Assembly: GCA_013420905.1 (NCBI GenBank)
Contig: JAAXNY010000008.1
Span: forward strand, 1,922,001 to 1,986,000
Direction: 5' to 3'
Length of the DNA: 64,000 bases
DNA from: Collybia mongolica
Taxonomy: Eukaryota; Basidiomycota; Agaricomycetes; Agaricales; Clitocybaceae
The translations under genes and the position numbers were made by a program. The notes beneath the pieces were generated by a model, which made no database searches, was not told the DNA's origin, and saw nothing but the letters and a program-made list of their open reading frames with translations. How positions within the stretch are numbered: the first letter of the stretch is position 1; each line of letters begins with the position of its first letter. Shown piece after piece: positions 11,244-22,105 of this stretch.

Positions 11244-12945
11244 CGATGTGAGGGCCTTGTTCATGTAGCGTTTGACATGTTCCCTGAAGGTGAGGGGCCG
11301 GTCAAAAAAGAAGCCCAGATAGCGCCATATGGTGCCTGGGCGGAGTGGTGTATCACCTGTATAGGGTGCATAACCTAAGTCGATGTCGGGGTTAGCGTCA
11401 CTGTGTTTCCAAGAGAAGTGAAATCCCTCAGACTTGCTGTGTTCGAGGACTAGGCCCATGGCCTGGGTCAGTTCAAAGACAACCTTGTATGCTCTCTTGA
11501 GCTTGGCTAGGTTTGTCTCCCATGACTCGGACTGCGCAATAATTGTGCCATCGTCAACATAGGAGATGAGAGTGGACTCTCTGACCCTTCGTTCAAATTC
11601 CTTGAGGAAGGGGGAGAGGCAGAGAGCAGAGAGGATGGGGGACAGGGCAGAGCCCTGGCCTGCACTGACACTGGAGGGGAATTCTGGGGATAGATCGTCA
11701 TCCCATGCATAACGTGTACTCCGATCGACTAGAGCACCACTTCTGGCGCAAACCCCTGCTTTTCCAGGACGGAGAGAAGGACCTCATGATTAATAGAGGG
11801 GAAGAATTGGGCAAGGTCAAAGGCAACCACACTCATTTTAAGACCTGCCCGCCATCCAGCGCAGACAGTGTGCGTGAGGAAGCACCCAGCATCCTCAGTG
11901 GAGTTCTGATGAACTCCTCCAAATTGATTCGGGTGGAGGACTCCATGTTCTGCAGCCTCAAACTGCAGTCTAGTGGAGAGCATCTTCTCGAGGAGTTTGC
12001 CCAATGTGTTCAGAAGAACAATCGGACGGAATGCCTTGGGGGTGTCATATGAAGGTTTCCCGGGTTTTGGGATAACTACTGTAGTAGAAGCCTTGAATTC
12101 GGCAGGCCAGCAGCCTGTCCAGACGCAAGAGTTGGCCAGCCACAAGAAGAGGCGGCTCGTGTGCTCATCCTGGATGAGCTGTTTAAGATGACGCCATGTG
12201 ATGTGATCCGGCCCAGGGGTGGATCTGTTCGAGGTGCCCATAAGGGCATCTGACATCTCGGCGGCAGAGTACGGGACCCACACCCTAGTGGTTGGGGATT
12301 CCCATTTGTTGCCCAGTTTGGTCAGGTCAACGGGCCTGTCCATAGCTGAGTTGAAGGTGGAGTGGAGGGCATTCCACAGTTGATCCACAGATGTGCAGGG
12401 CACTCCTTGGTATGAGATTGCCTCGACTGGGGGTGTCTTGCGTGGTCTGACCCAGTCCATAAGGTCCCAGGGTCAGAGATTGTTGTGAGCAATCTCGTCG
12501 ATTCTTTCATTGAAATGCTTATGTTTTGCCTTACGCGTGGCCTTCTTGAAGGTTGACCAGTCAGCTGGGAGATCGGACTCCATTGCGACTGCCTTGGCAT
12601 TAGCACAGTCAGAATCCCACCAAGACTTAGACTGGGCGCAAGCCCGGTTAGCCTTGGCGTGATGAGACCATGCCACACCAAAAGTGACGGATATAGCCCT
12701 AGCAACAGCTTGGGTTTGATCAACTGACATAGCGCCAGGGATTGGGATCTGACCCAAGAGGAGGGAGACTTCGCTGAGGAAGTCCACCTCTTCTTTGGAG
12801 TCGACTTTGATGGACAGAAATAAGATATCTGAGATGGATTTCATATGTTCCAGAAGGTTGATTGTCCAATTGTGCTTGCATCCCACATTTTGACAATAAA
12901 TACATAAAGTGTCTACAGAGGTTGTACTATGCATGGGTCAACGAC

Positions 12946-14914
12946 TGTCAAACTTCTCGAGGGTTCGCCTGGCGTCTAAGGAGCCTGCCTCCTGTGACGT
13001 TGGGAAAAGGTGAGTTAGGGGCAGGAATGAAGCGTAACAGCTCATCGCCTACCTTCTGTGTGGTATACTTGGAGAAGACCCACTTCGGATTGTAGCGGTT
13101 CTTCCAGAACAAGCAGATACGACTGTCAGATGCATGCGCAAGCGTGCAGTTGACACATCGAGCTGGGTGTGGGCAAGGGTGACCTGCAGGGGTCACCTCT
13201 CGAGGGGGGTTGGCCTTGGGCTGTTTTTTGCAGCATGCGGCTAACACGCGGTGGTGGTCGGTTTCATGTGGGCCAGCACAGATGGAGCACAGCTGCGTCT
13301 TGAATGGACAAACCTCTGTACGGTGTCCATACCTCCAGCAGCGGGGACATATGGGGACTCCGACTCGCTTCTCAGCAGGCAGGATGGTGAGTTTCTTGGA
13401 CCCAAGCATGAAGCTTCGGCCCTTGAGGCTACAGAGGTGCTGTCCACCTCGCAAGTCATAGATATCGAAGAACACCATGCTGGTGTCTGATGTCCAGGAG
13501 TTTCTTACCATCCGGGGCCTAGACCCTTGGTAGAAGTGGATGGCCTCACGCCAGGGGCATTTACCAAGGATCTCAGCAATGTCGTCTGGTGTGAGGGGAA
13601 TGGGGTACCATTGGCGGTGTACTTGATGTGCGCTCCAAAGTAATGGAAGTTGGGGATGCGAAGGAATGACTTGGATGAGCCTACTTCCACACACGTTTCC
13701 ATGGAATCGTCTTTGCATATCTTTTTAGCTGTGTCACTAAAATAGGCATGCATGATCTGGATGTCATCTTTGACTGGCAAAACATCACACACAAGGGCCA
13801 GGCCCCCGAGGTGGTTTCGGGTCTCAGACACAACGCAAATGGCCCTCTTATGAGTGCCAAGGTGAGAGTTCAGCGGCCCAACCACTGGCGTATCAGGCCA
13901 GTGGGTGGGGGGTGAAGTGATGACGACCACCTCCTTCCGGGAGGGGCTGTGTGTGGTGGATCTCTTGCGTCGAGCTTTTGCTCGGGCCGAGTCCGAAGGG
14001 GTAGGGACGATATCACCAGACACGACCTGCTGAGCACGCACGATGGAGGCAATGGGTGCTGAGGGAAAGGACTTGGCCATCTGGACAAGCCCCGCCTGAG
14101 CTGTGGCGGGGCCCTTTGCCTTCTTCACAGGGGGAGGCTGAGGGGTGGAGATTGCAGCAGATGCTGCGAACACAAAGGTCTTTGATCTAGGAGGAAGGGA
14201 ACGCTTGATAGAGCGTGTGTATATGACTTTCTTGGAGGGGTGGCGAAGGCCAGCCGGGTCCGCGGTAGCATTGGTGGACCGAGGGGGCAGAGAGCGCCCA
14301 GGATGAGGTGGTCGGTTGGAAGGGATGGGGACAGGGGCCAGAGGTGCCTGCGCACAGAGACTCTCAATAAGGGCTTGGAGAGCAATGCTCTTGGACTTGG
14401 CATCCGCCGTAATGGCGTGTTCAATGAGGCCAGCTTCGGAGACTGTGAAGACAGCTTGGAGGAGCTCTTGGACGAGCTTGACTGAGGCCTCGTCTGGGAT
14501 GCGATAGCCGTTGATGGCCCAGAGGTTGAGCATCTCTGTGATGTTGTGGATGGATGTAGTGGCAGCTTCAAGGTCGACTGGGACCTTATCCTTAGCACCA
14601 GAGGCATAAAATGTCTCCGGATCCTTAAACTCTTCCATGAAAGCATCCCCCTCTACCTCAGCCATGACAACATCACGGTCTTGGACAGGAGCAGCAGGTG
14701 GTTCGGCAGGAGGGCCAGTAACAGTAGGGTCAGGGTCGGCGGCATCGTCGTCATTGTCGTCCTCTACAATGGGTGCGGGAGTCGTGGGCCTGAAAAAGAC
14801 CTGTGACGCAAGGGAGGGGCCTGCTTGGGGATGCAGGCTGGCTACCAGCTTGGAGACGGGGGCTGGGGACATGGATCCGCGCAAAAGTTCGCGTAGATCC
14901 GGCGGTTTTGCCAT
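12946..14914 (-). pseudogene. LINE1 ORF1: gag-like protein with zinc knuckles (one frameshift)
   Basis: Starts at ATG 14914 (MAKPPDLRELLRGS). The N-terminal half is Pro/Ala-rich with an acidic region and basic patches (KKVIYTRSIKRS, RAKARRKRS), as expected of an RNA-binding protein. A one-base loss near 13600 moves the rest into another frame, which continues PIPLTPDDIAEILGK and then three Cys-rich units: CPRCWRYGHRTEVC, CSICAGPHETDHH and CVNCTLAHASDSRIC. It stops at 12946, about ten bases before the ORF2 ATG. LINE2 ORF1 has the same order of motifs. It would bind the element RNA and form the retrotransposition particle. Confidence 0.85.
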
Positions 14915-15627
14915 ACGGTCTGCCGATCGCTGAGATCAGGTTGGAGGTTTGTCTTTGGCCATGGTATGACCACAGCAGTGTACGGGAGATCAGGGGATCA
15001 GAGGAGTTTTGAGGCAGCTGGGTGCGCAAGACGGTGTTGACAAGTAGACCGGGTGGCTGTGCACGTGGGAGTAACAAGTCAAGAAGCGATGCCACTTCAG
15101 GAACCTGAGACAAGAAGGACATGGCTGCCAATGCCCAGGGTGCCCCAGCGCACTTGGAAGATGATGATGATGACAACAATAACTACAACAACAACAACAA
15201 CAACAACAACAGCAACAGCAGCAGCAGCAGCCGTACCAACAACAGCACAACAATGATGAAGGATGACAACTAGGACAAGGACAAAGACAATGACCACCAC
15301 CACAAGGACAACAAAGATGATGACTAAGAATGACGGGGACGACAGCAAGAAAAACGGCCAGTGCTGGATCATGCCAGTGCTGCTGCTGCTGCTACCCAGG
15401 CCACTGATGATGCCATGGGGGCCCATCCTGCACAACCTGGAGTGGAAAACAATGGTGACGAGGGCAACAGGGACAGCAGGGGCCCCCACCCATATTAGAT
15501 TAGTATAATGTTGTATTTATTATCATATTATAAGAAAGACACTAAGTAAACTAATAGTAAAAGAAAGTGAGTCTGCACGGAGTCTGTGCGGAGTCCACAA
15601 GGACATGTGGCTCAGTGTAAAGTACAG

Positions 15628-16829
15628 GTTTCCAGGGGCCTGGAGACTCATTTTCTCCATGTAAAAAAGCTAAAAGAATTTTCTGAAAAAACAACATATT
15701 ATTGTTGCATAATTAATTTGATAATAATATACTTAAGACCAGGATAAAAGATTTATTTTTAATTCATTTTACCAGCAACAGGGCCCTTGTATTAATATGT
15801 TGCATTTTCCACCATTTCACTTATACATTTCACTTGCTTATTTACAGCTGTGTTTCCTGTGTATGGTCTAAACATTCCATATGTCTCTTTTTAATGTAAG
15901 TCATTGGGTAATGGGTCACTTTTTGAATATTTTTGGCTTTACACATGCAAAACATAAGATATTTTTCTAGTCAAGGTCTCATAAGCTGTCCAAATGTGCC
16001 CTCTATAGTTAGAAGTAGTCATACTAACAGAAGATTGATATATTATTCAGAATATAACTTTTTGCACAGGGTTTTTGAGTGCTTTTTTTTTTTTAGCTTA
16101 GTCACTGGTCAACCAGTCACCTCATTTTTTTGAATATCCTATTGACCCAATGAGTCAGTGGGCTGAATATTGTTGTGACTAGATTCACACTTCCCAATAC
16201 ATGGTCTAAACACTCACTTTACTGAAACTCAACCCACAGACCACAGATTGACAAAAAACTTGAGGGTACATTATTATTAGTACAGTGTAGATAGTATTTT
16301 TGGCTGCTATGAGATGTCCTGAGCAAGCCATATGAGAGAAAAATTTCAGACAGGCACAAATCTGCCTTATCTTGCACACAAAATAACTTTTCAATAGATC
16401 TAGAGGACATACTGACTGTCTAAGTTATCATGGTTATATCTATGAGGGTCAGAAACTAGCATACAGCACTTTAAAATGAACAAGGACAGCTATGGCACCA
16501 AAAAGTAGATATATGGCTCAAAGGCCCAGAATGTGATTATAATTAAATAACAATAAGGTGTTTCACAGCCAGCTTTTTTACATCTTTTTTGCATTCAACT
16601 TTTCATTCAATTTTTGAAATCTTCAAAAAAAAGTTTAAGAGAAAGTTCGAACAATTAAAAAAAAAGCCAAAAGTTTGTAGGTCAGACCACAATTCTTTTC
16701 ACAACTTCATTTCTTCAACTTTATGCTCAACATTTTTCAGTGCTATGAACTGATACAAACAAATACAACATGTTGCAACTTGCCATCAATCATGGTTCAG
16801 TCTACCCACCCAGCTCATCATCTAACCTC
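15628..16829. other. AT-rich stretch, no gene
   Basis: Right flank of HAT-2. Open frames are short and lack family features. It includes several A or T runs. I see no exon, RNA gene or element ends. Confidence 0.4.
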
Positions 16830-18480
16830 ATGCCCCCACAACAGAAAAAGAAGGATGCCAAACCTGTGCCAAAACCTCCACCAAAGGCAAAGAGCCCACT
16901 GGTCAGTTGGAGGAAAATCCCTCAGTAGATGGACCAGATGGTTACCTATCTCTGAGCAGTCTGACTTCCACTAAAGACTGTTCTCTGACTCAACAGGTGC
17001 TGCAAAGCAGGAAGGACATCAAAAGATAACTGCAAAGGATGGGAAATCCCAACAGTATGCAGTGCTGGCAGACTTCATCTTTGTGAAGGACCCTGTGCAA
17101 TTGTCTGCATTCAAAGTAAACCCAACAAAGTTTGCAACCACTGTTGAAACCTGCCTTTGCTGGTAAGAGATATTTCCTTCTTACATAAATATCCTATTGA
17201 TGCTCTGTAGCCTCAAGGCCAATTACCAGGGATTTCTTGAGCAGTTCAGAAAAACTGGGGCAGGTCTTGATCCAAGTGAACTTCATGGTGACCTAGCAAA
17301 CCTCCAAGGTGTATATTCATATGTCTGTTGACTACCTCTCTGCTCGATGCTTCTTGATCTTTTACCACCACCATCCGACCATGGGAATTCGTCCCTCCTG
17401 CACTAGGTCGTCCCTAAACTACCTAACACCTCATCCCTAATCGACATCGCCTTTCATCAGACCACTCTTTTGGCCTGGGCCACCATCCTTTTATACCATA
17501 TCCAAATTTTTAACTTATCAGAGCTGATCCTGACTATCTGCAGGGTCATCTCATCTTGCCTGTACTGGGGGCTTCACTAATCCGTTCACATCCACCTCAT
17601 CAACTACCAGGCCACATGAGGACACCACAACTCTAGTACTCTGCTTCGCACAGATCCTTAGGGAGTGTCACTGCCAACATTCTCGACGATTTATTCGTAC
17701 TCGCTTAACCACTACACCCAAACACAAAAGGAGGAAGGGGTCTGGCCCCCGATCAGCTACTGTCCCTGCACAGAGCACACCTCTTGGGGAGAATGCCAGT
17801 TTATCGACCAATGGTGGGATTTGGCGGCCTCAGTTTGGAGGGGAGTCATTGCTTTGGGAGAGCGGTGTGGAACAGGGGGGAAAGTAATAGGGGGGATTCA
17901 GGAGAGGGGGAGCAGGTTTGAGGTATGGGTCGTTCATTTAGTTTGGACATTTATCTTCGACACTGGGGGGGAGTAATGGGTTTCCAGGGTGCCCTGAAAA
18001 TACCAGGGGGGGAGTGGAACAGGGTACCAACGTGAAGGGAGGGGACCATGCCCTGACAAGCAAAGGCAAACCTTTAAGGCGTTGGGAGGTTCAGACATGG
18101 TACAGTACAATACCGTTGGACTGCAGGTATCCTCAGTCTAGACCAGTAATATGACCTGGAGAGCAACTTAGTGTACAGCTCCACCCTGATGGCTCATTAC
18201 AGATTACTTAGTGGTAATAGGTTTTTATGCCCGCATGTAGCTGGGTCAAACCCACATGTGCTTAATATTATTATATGACCAAAAAAAAAAAAAAAGACTA
18301 CCTCTCTGCTTACCTTTATCAGATTCTGTTTGTGAACAGTAGCCATGGTGGGACAACTTCCATGCATTCTGGCATGAACTTCTGAGTTATAATATGGTTG
18401 GTGTTGCTTCTGCTGAGCATGGCACTGATCATGCAGCAGATCTATATGTCCCCCCCCCCCCCCCCCTAGTCCAGAGGAGG
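16830..18480 (+). pseudogene. Transposon-associated hypothetical gene (Myb/SANT-like?), broken
   Basis: Exon 1 from ATG 16830 reads MPPQQKKKDAKPVPKPPPKA; a shift then gives EENPSVDGPDGYLS. After an intron ending CTCAACAG (16996), an exon gives KQEGHQKITAKDGKSQQYAV and FATTVETCLCW. An intron GTAAGAG...CTGTAG (about 17162-17210) leads to LKANYQGFLEQFRKTGAGLD. The next intron, starting GTGTATATTC near 17309, contains retroposon copy 2 and ends TTTATCAG at 18327. The last part includes HGTDHAADLYVPPPPP, ending in a C run (18444-18466). From memory this resembles a family expanded in Agaricomycetes, with a trihelix/SANT-like N-terminus; that assignment is uncertain. Stops and shifts make it a remnant. 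Confidence 0.5.
17345..18295 (+). mobile_element. Poly-A retroposon RP, copy 2 (in an intron)
   Basis: 951 bases, the same length as copy 1. A perfect 15-base duplication, GACTACCTCTCTGCT, lies at 17330-17344 and 18296-18310. It starts CGATGCTTCTTGATC and ends with an A run of about 15. It sits inside an intron of the 16830-18480 gene remnant. Few differences from copy 1 are visible, so both are fairly recent. Confidence 0.9.
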
Positions 18481-19225
18481 ATTACAAGTCCTAATGTTTA
18501 TATAAGTAACTCATTCATCATCCTGGGTTTGCGGGGAAGATTCAGTGTTGTTTTTCCCACAGTTAGTAATTTTGAAGTGTTCTGAGAATTCATTAGAACA
18601 TGATCAGTAAACATTTTGAAGTACATCAGTAAGACTCTGTAGTCATGGAAATATTTTTCTAACTGTGGGAATTGAAATTAGCCAACATGCGGATTCCAAG
18701 CAAAAAAGGCAATTGCTAACATGGGCTGCATTTAATAATATAAATTCGAGTTAATTAGTCTTTTTCTTGGGATATCTCAAGAATTAATTAATAACTGTCA
18801 ACTGCATAATCATGCTTACATTTGTCAACTACGCTGTTAGCTCTAACAGTGTAATTGACAAATGTATGGACCATTACAAGAGGCCTGTTCTGCTTTGGGT
18901 CAAACTTTTCCCACACTATAAAGCATTGCATATCTCCACAATGACAAGGCATATGGATGCAGTTTAAATTGCTACTACTAGATATGGTGAAGGGCTACCC
19001 AACTGGTATATTTATATGTATTTGTATTTGTTTGTTCACCTTCAAACATCATGATCAAAAGCAGCTCTCTCACTACAAGCATGTTACAAATGAATATCAA
19101 GTTTGTATATGAGTTTGCCACACAGCTAGCCAAACAAACAATACCATCAAAGTTCCCACAATATAGATCATTGCATATCTCAACAACAACAAGGCCTATG
19201 GATGTAATTTAAATTGTGTTAGTGA
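18478..19225. repeat. AT-rich repeat A, copy 1
   Basis: Begins near TTACAAGTCCTAATG and matches 52545-53250 and, in part, 47905-48345 in the same order. It includes the unit AAACAAACAATACCATCAAA and CAACAACAAGGCCTATGGA described for the tandem array at 52905-53900. The right end abuts the GYP2 LTR. Confidence 0.6.
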
Positions 19226-19594
19226 TGCAATAATAACAGTCACTGCAGAATGTCAGAGAATAGAGGAGTAGAGATAACACAAGAGATAAAGAGTTGAGAA
19301 GACCTGTCTGTATTGCAGAGAATAGACAAGATCAAGACTATAGAACAAGTAGCTAGAGGTGCAGTATATATACAACTTCCTAAGGGGGACCAGAGTAGAA
19401 CAAATAGGGAGGGAGGTAAACCAAATATAACCAGGGTAGTGTACAGCATTAATCAAATAATGAAATGGAATGATGGGAATGATGGCAGAATTGTAACTAC
19501 TGGGGATAGATGAATTAACAGCCAATCCCACTAGATAAGAGATGAGATAAGAACAGAAAGATGGAGATAAGATAGGAATATAATTTTCATGACA
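19226..19594 (-). repeat. GYP2 3' LTR
   Basis: 369 bases. On the minus strand it starts TGTCATGAAAATTATATTCC and ends TTGCA. TATATATA at 19364-19371 is a likely promoter TATA. It matches 36488-36834 with a number of substitutions and an indel, so the element is old. On the gene side it directly abuts a purine-rich stretch (AGTTGGGGGGTGA). Confidence 0.85.
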
Positions 19595-20122
19595 TCACCC
19601 CCCAACTAGCTTCATGTTTTTCACAACATGATTCAGCCACTGTGTATGGTTTGTGGGTGACTCTTCTAACTGTCTTTTGGGGAGAGTAAAGATAGGCAGA
19701 AAGTACCTCCTATCTTCCTCTAGGTCTTGTTCAACAGACCATTGCAATTTGGGAGTGTAAGGCTCCACAGAGTCAAACTGAACACATGCAGGTGGTGGAA
19801 GTGATGAGAGGGAAGTGGGTTCAATTGTTATATGTGTGGGTGGTGGGATTGACAAAAGAGGAGTGAGTTCAATTGGGGCAGAAGGATTCAGGATGCAATG
19901 GGGGTGAGGAGAGTGAGGGTGACAACATCTGGCTGTTCAAGGGTTGCAGTTCTGACCCTCAGCTTTGGCTTGGATTGCCTGAGACAGCCAGTTTAACCAA
20001 CTGTCTGGGTTTCTTTGCTCCCTATAGGTAAAGTAGACTGCCACAAGGAAGAGGGTCCAGAAAACAACAGCGAATACAATGATGAGTGCAGTAGCAGTTT
20101 GGTCAGACATGGTGTAAGACAT
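19595..20122 (-). pseudogene. GYP2 ORF3: small single-pass membrane protein, one TGA
   Basis: The frame opens at ATG 20122, overlapping the pol stop as TAATG, with a second ATG at 20110 (MSDQTATALIIV). A hydrophobic stretch of about 21 residues (TALIIVFAVVF to LVAVYF) is followed by the basic TYREQR, so the C-terminus should face the cytosol. After residue 61 comes one TGA (NCNP, stop, TARCC), probably once CGA. The same frame then runs through a Pro-rich region and DLEEDRRYFLPIF to MKLVGG, with TGA at 19595-19597, the last three bases before the LTR. Total 175 codons. I know no family for it. An envelope-like or viroporin-like role is only a guess; position downstream of pol is where env genes lie in LTR elements. 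Confidence 0.6.
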
Positions 20123-20124
20123 TA
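20120..20124 (-). promoter_or_regulatory. TAATG stop-start overlap, pol to ORF3
   Basis: The pol frame ends LTPSQP-TAA; the A of this stop begins the ATG of ORF3. Such overlaps support coupled termination and reinitiation in some RNA viruses and in a few retroelements. The arrangement is visible; its function is inferred. Confidence 0.55.
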
Positions 20125-22105
20125 TGGCTGTGAAGGGGTTAAGCAATCATTACCTGGTTCAGTTAAGTTGTACAGTGGTTTCCATGTGATCTGATTATAT
20201 AATGCTCCAGTTTGCCAAGGGGTCCCTGGTCTGGAATGATGGAATTCCTGAATGGCATCCTTTGCATGTCCCATATTATGTGCAGGTTCCCAAGTGTTCC
20301 CTTCATGTGGATACCCTTTCCACCTGACAAGGTAGTAGAGGTGTTTCTGGATCACTTTAGAATCTAAGATCTTCTCAATCTCATATTTTTCTTTATCTTC
20401 AATGAGAACTGGTGGTTTGAGTATCTATAGAACTTTCCTAGGAATATCATCTGCAATATGGGGTTTTAATTTTACCACATTAAATACAGTGTGAACCTTC
20501 CATGTTGCAGGGAGTTTGAGTTTGTAAGCATGAGATCCAACCTTCTCCAGAATTTCAAAGGGGCCCAAGTGTTTATCATCAAGCTTCTTTGAAGGTCAGT
20601 TTGTCTGAAGGTCTTCAGCATCCAACCACACCTTTTGGCCAATTGCATAATTGGGTGCCTCCTGACATTTTGCATTGTAAAACCTGGACGTGTCTTCTGC
20701 TGCCTTTTTCAATGCAGCTTGAGCCTCCTCTCATGCCTTCTTCATTTGTTGTGCAAAGTCATTGGCTGCCTCTACTGATGATTCCCTGTTAATTTCCATT
20801 CCTGTATAGGGGTGTCTGCCATATTACAGAAAGAAGGGAGATTGTTTAGTTGCACTTTGGATTTTGTTATTATAAGAGAATTCTGCAATTGACAACCATT
20901 CCACCCAATCATCCTGGTGGTAGTTAACAAACAGGCATAGGTACTGTTCTATCTCCTGATTTAGTCATTCTGTTTGACCATCAGTTTGTGGGTAATAGGC
21001 AGTGGATAGCATAGTCTCTACTACAAGCAGTTTGTTTAAGGCCTTCAAGAATTGAGATGCAAATTGTGGCCCCCATTCTGATATGATTTTCTTAGGAATT
21101 CCATGGTGTTTCCACATATGATCACAATAGAGGCAAGCTGTTCCTTCTGCTGTTTGTTCTATATTTGTAGGGAATATGTGAATCCTTTTGATCAACCTGC
21201 ATATAACAACTTGGATAGCATCACATCCTTGGTATGATGGTAACCCTACAATCATATCTGTGGAGATGTCCTCCCATGGTTGGGTTGGTATATGATTCAG
21301 AGATAATATTCTACTTGGCTTTGCTGGAAATGTCTTTGTATGTTAACAAGCTTGACATGAGCAGATATATTTCAGCACATATTGGTGAAGGTTTGGCTAC
21401 CAGTAATTTCTAAGGACTAGCTCAGCTGTTTTATATTGTTCTGGATGTCCAGCAATAGGAGTACTATGGTGTTGCTGGATAATTTCATAGTGTAACTTCT
21501 CATTCCTTGAAATATAGACCTGACCTCTGTGTAAAATGAGTCCCTGTTCTTCAGTCCATTCTCCATCCCTCTCCTTAGCTCCTGTACTCTGCCTCAGCTC
21601 TTGTACCACCTTGAGGACATTGTCCTCATATTCCTTATAGTTCCGAATCTTCTTCAGAATCATGGATTCCACACTTTCAACTTCTAGATGGCCTTCTTGA
21701 AGAGCATTGATGTGGAAGAAATTTGGTTTGAGTAGGATAACATCCTCATTGTCATCCATCCCCTTTCCATGGTCTGCTTGTCTTGACAGACCTCTGCCTT
21801 TGCATTTGACTTCCCAGGTTGGTGTTTTAATGTAAAGTCAAATCTTGACAGGAACAATAACCAATGAGCTTGTCTCCTATTCAACTTTTGAGCCTTCATA
21901 AAGTATTCCAAGTTCTTGTGATCATTATATATTGTGAACTTGTGCTTAGCCCCTTCCAGAAGGTTTTAGCACTCTTCTAGAGCTTGTATAACAGAAAGCA
22001 GTTCTTTATCATGGATTTCATAGTTCTGTTCTACTTCATTCAGGGATTTGGACAAAAAACAGACTGGATGCCATTTTTCATCTGAATGTAGTTGTGAAAC
22101 AACTA
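20122..22105 (-). pseudogene. GYP2 pol 3' part: RNase H, integrase, chromodomain (broken)
   Basis: From the insertion point downward: end of RNase H (LSKSLNEVEQNYEIHDKELL, then IYNDHKNLEYF, QPGKSN), integrase HHCC (HYEIIQQHH, later YICSCQAC), core with STDMIVGLP, then ISEWGPQFAS where chromoviruses have SDRGPQF, so the second catalytic Asp is Glu here. YYPQTDGQTE supplies the catalytic Glu. Then a GPF/Y-like region (HLGPFEILEKVG) and a chromodomain (YLVRWKGYPHEGNTWEP), which in this clade binds histone marks and directs insertion to heterochromatin. Several TAG/TGA/TAA stops break the frame. The pol stop is TAA 20122-20124. Confidence 0.9.

Larger units (their letters stand above)
8354..12934 (-). 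pseudogene. LINE1 ORF2: endonuclease-RT-RNase H (broken, split by HAT-1)
   Basis: Starts at ATG 12934 just after the ORF1 stop. The endonuclease opens normally (LCIYCQNVG), but after DILFLS the text jumps to a region near its end, so most of the endonuclease is deleted. A TGA near 12470 lies between EIAHNNL and PWDLMDW. The RT then shows RSTPGPDHI, AFRPIVLLNTLGK, FDLAQFFPSINHE and, after a frame change near 11710, GQGSALSP and the catalytic YVDDG. HAT-1 separates RYMNKALTS from VRAMLALGNSVHG. The RNase H has ITDAS, AELRAIAEGI and FSDSTNAL with its catalytic acidic residues. A further frameshift near 8620 precedes the C-terminal knuckle (CRCG, HVLCHC) and the end NETAFAFDVP. Close relative: ORF2 tail in LINE2. 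Confidence 0.9.
8001..15091 (-). mobile_element. LINE1: full-length non-LTR retrotransposon
   Basis: Bounded by CCACTTCAGGAACC at 7987-8000 and 15092-15105 (14-base target duplication), with a poly-A tail (T run at 8001-8016) and a 5' end reading ATCGCTTCTTGACTTGTTAC on the minus strand. It carries ORF1 (gag-like, zinc knuckles) and ORF2 (endonuclease remnant, RT, RNase H, C-terminal CCHC), the layout of the I/Tad group. HAT-1 is inserted in ORF2. Its 5' and 3' ends match LINE2 (31300-35978). C+G content and CpG are higher than in the surroundings, suggesting a younger insertion. Frameshifts and a large endonuclease deletion make it inactive. Confidence 0.9.
7975..15627. mobile_element. HAT-2: DNA transposon remnant, split by GYP1 and LINE1
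   Basis: Two pieces belong to one old element: 7975-8000 (GCATGTCCCC..., ending CCACTTCAGGAACC) and 15092-15627. The same order of sequence is found uninterrupted in HAT-1, HAT-3 and HAT-5. The right piece contains ACAAC-type simple repeats, the GGGGGCCC stretch, subterminal (T/C)GCACGGAGTC words, and ends with the family terminus AGTGTAAAGTACAG at 15627. The other terminus lies left of the window, beyond GYP1. It was the first of the local insertions: GYP1 and LINE1 both landed in it. Confidence 0.65.

Noticed and set aside
15165..15320. Thr/Asn-rich frames near a Cys-rich minus frame
   Set aside because: Triplet microsatellite of HAT-2, not a protein.
19595..20124. Calling ORF3 an envelope protein
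   Set aside because: Only one hydrophobic segment, no signal peptide with a large ectodomain, no fusion-peptide pattern; reported as membrane protein of unknown role.
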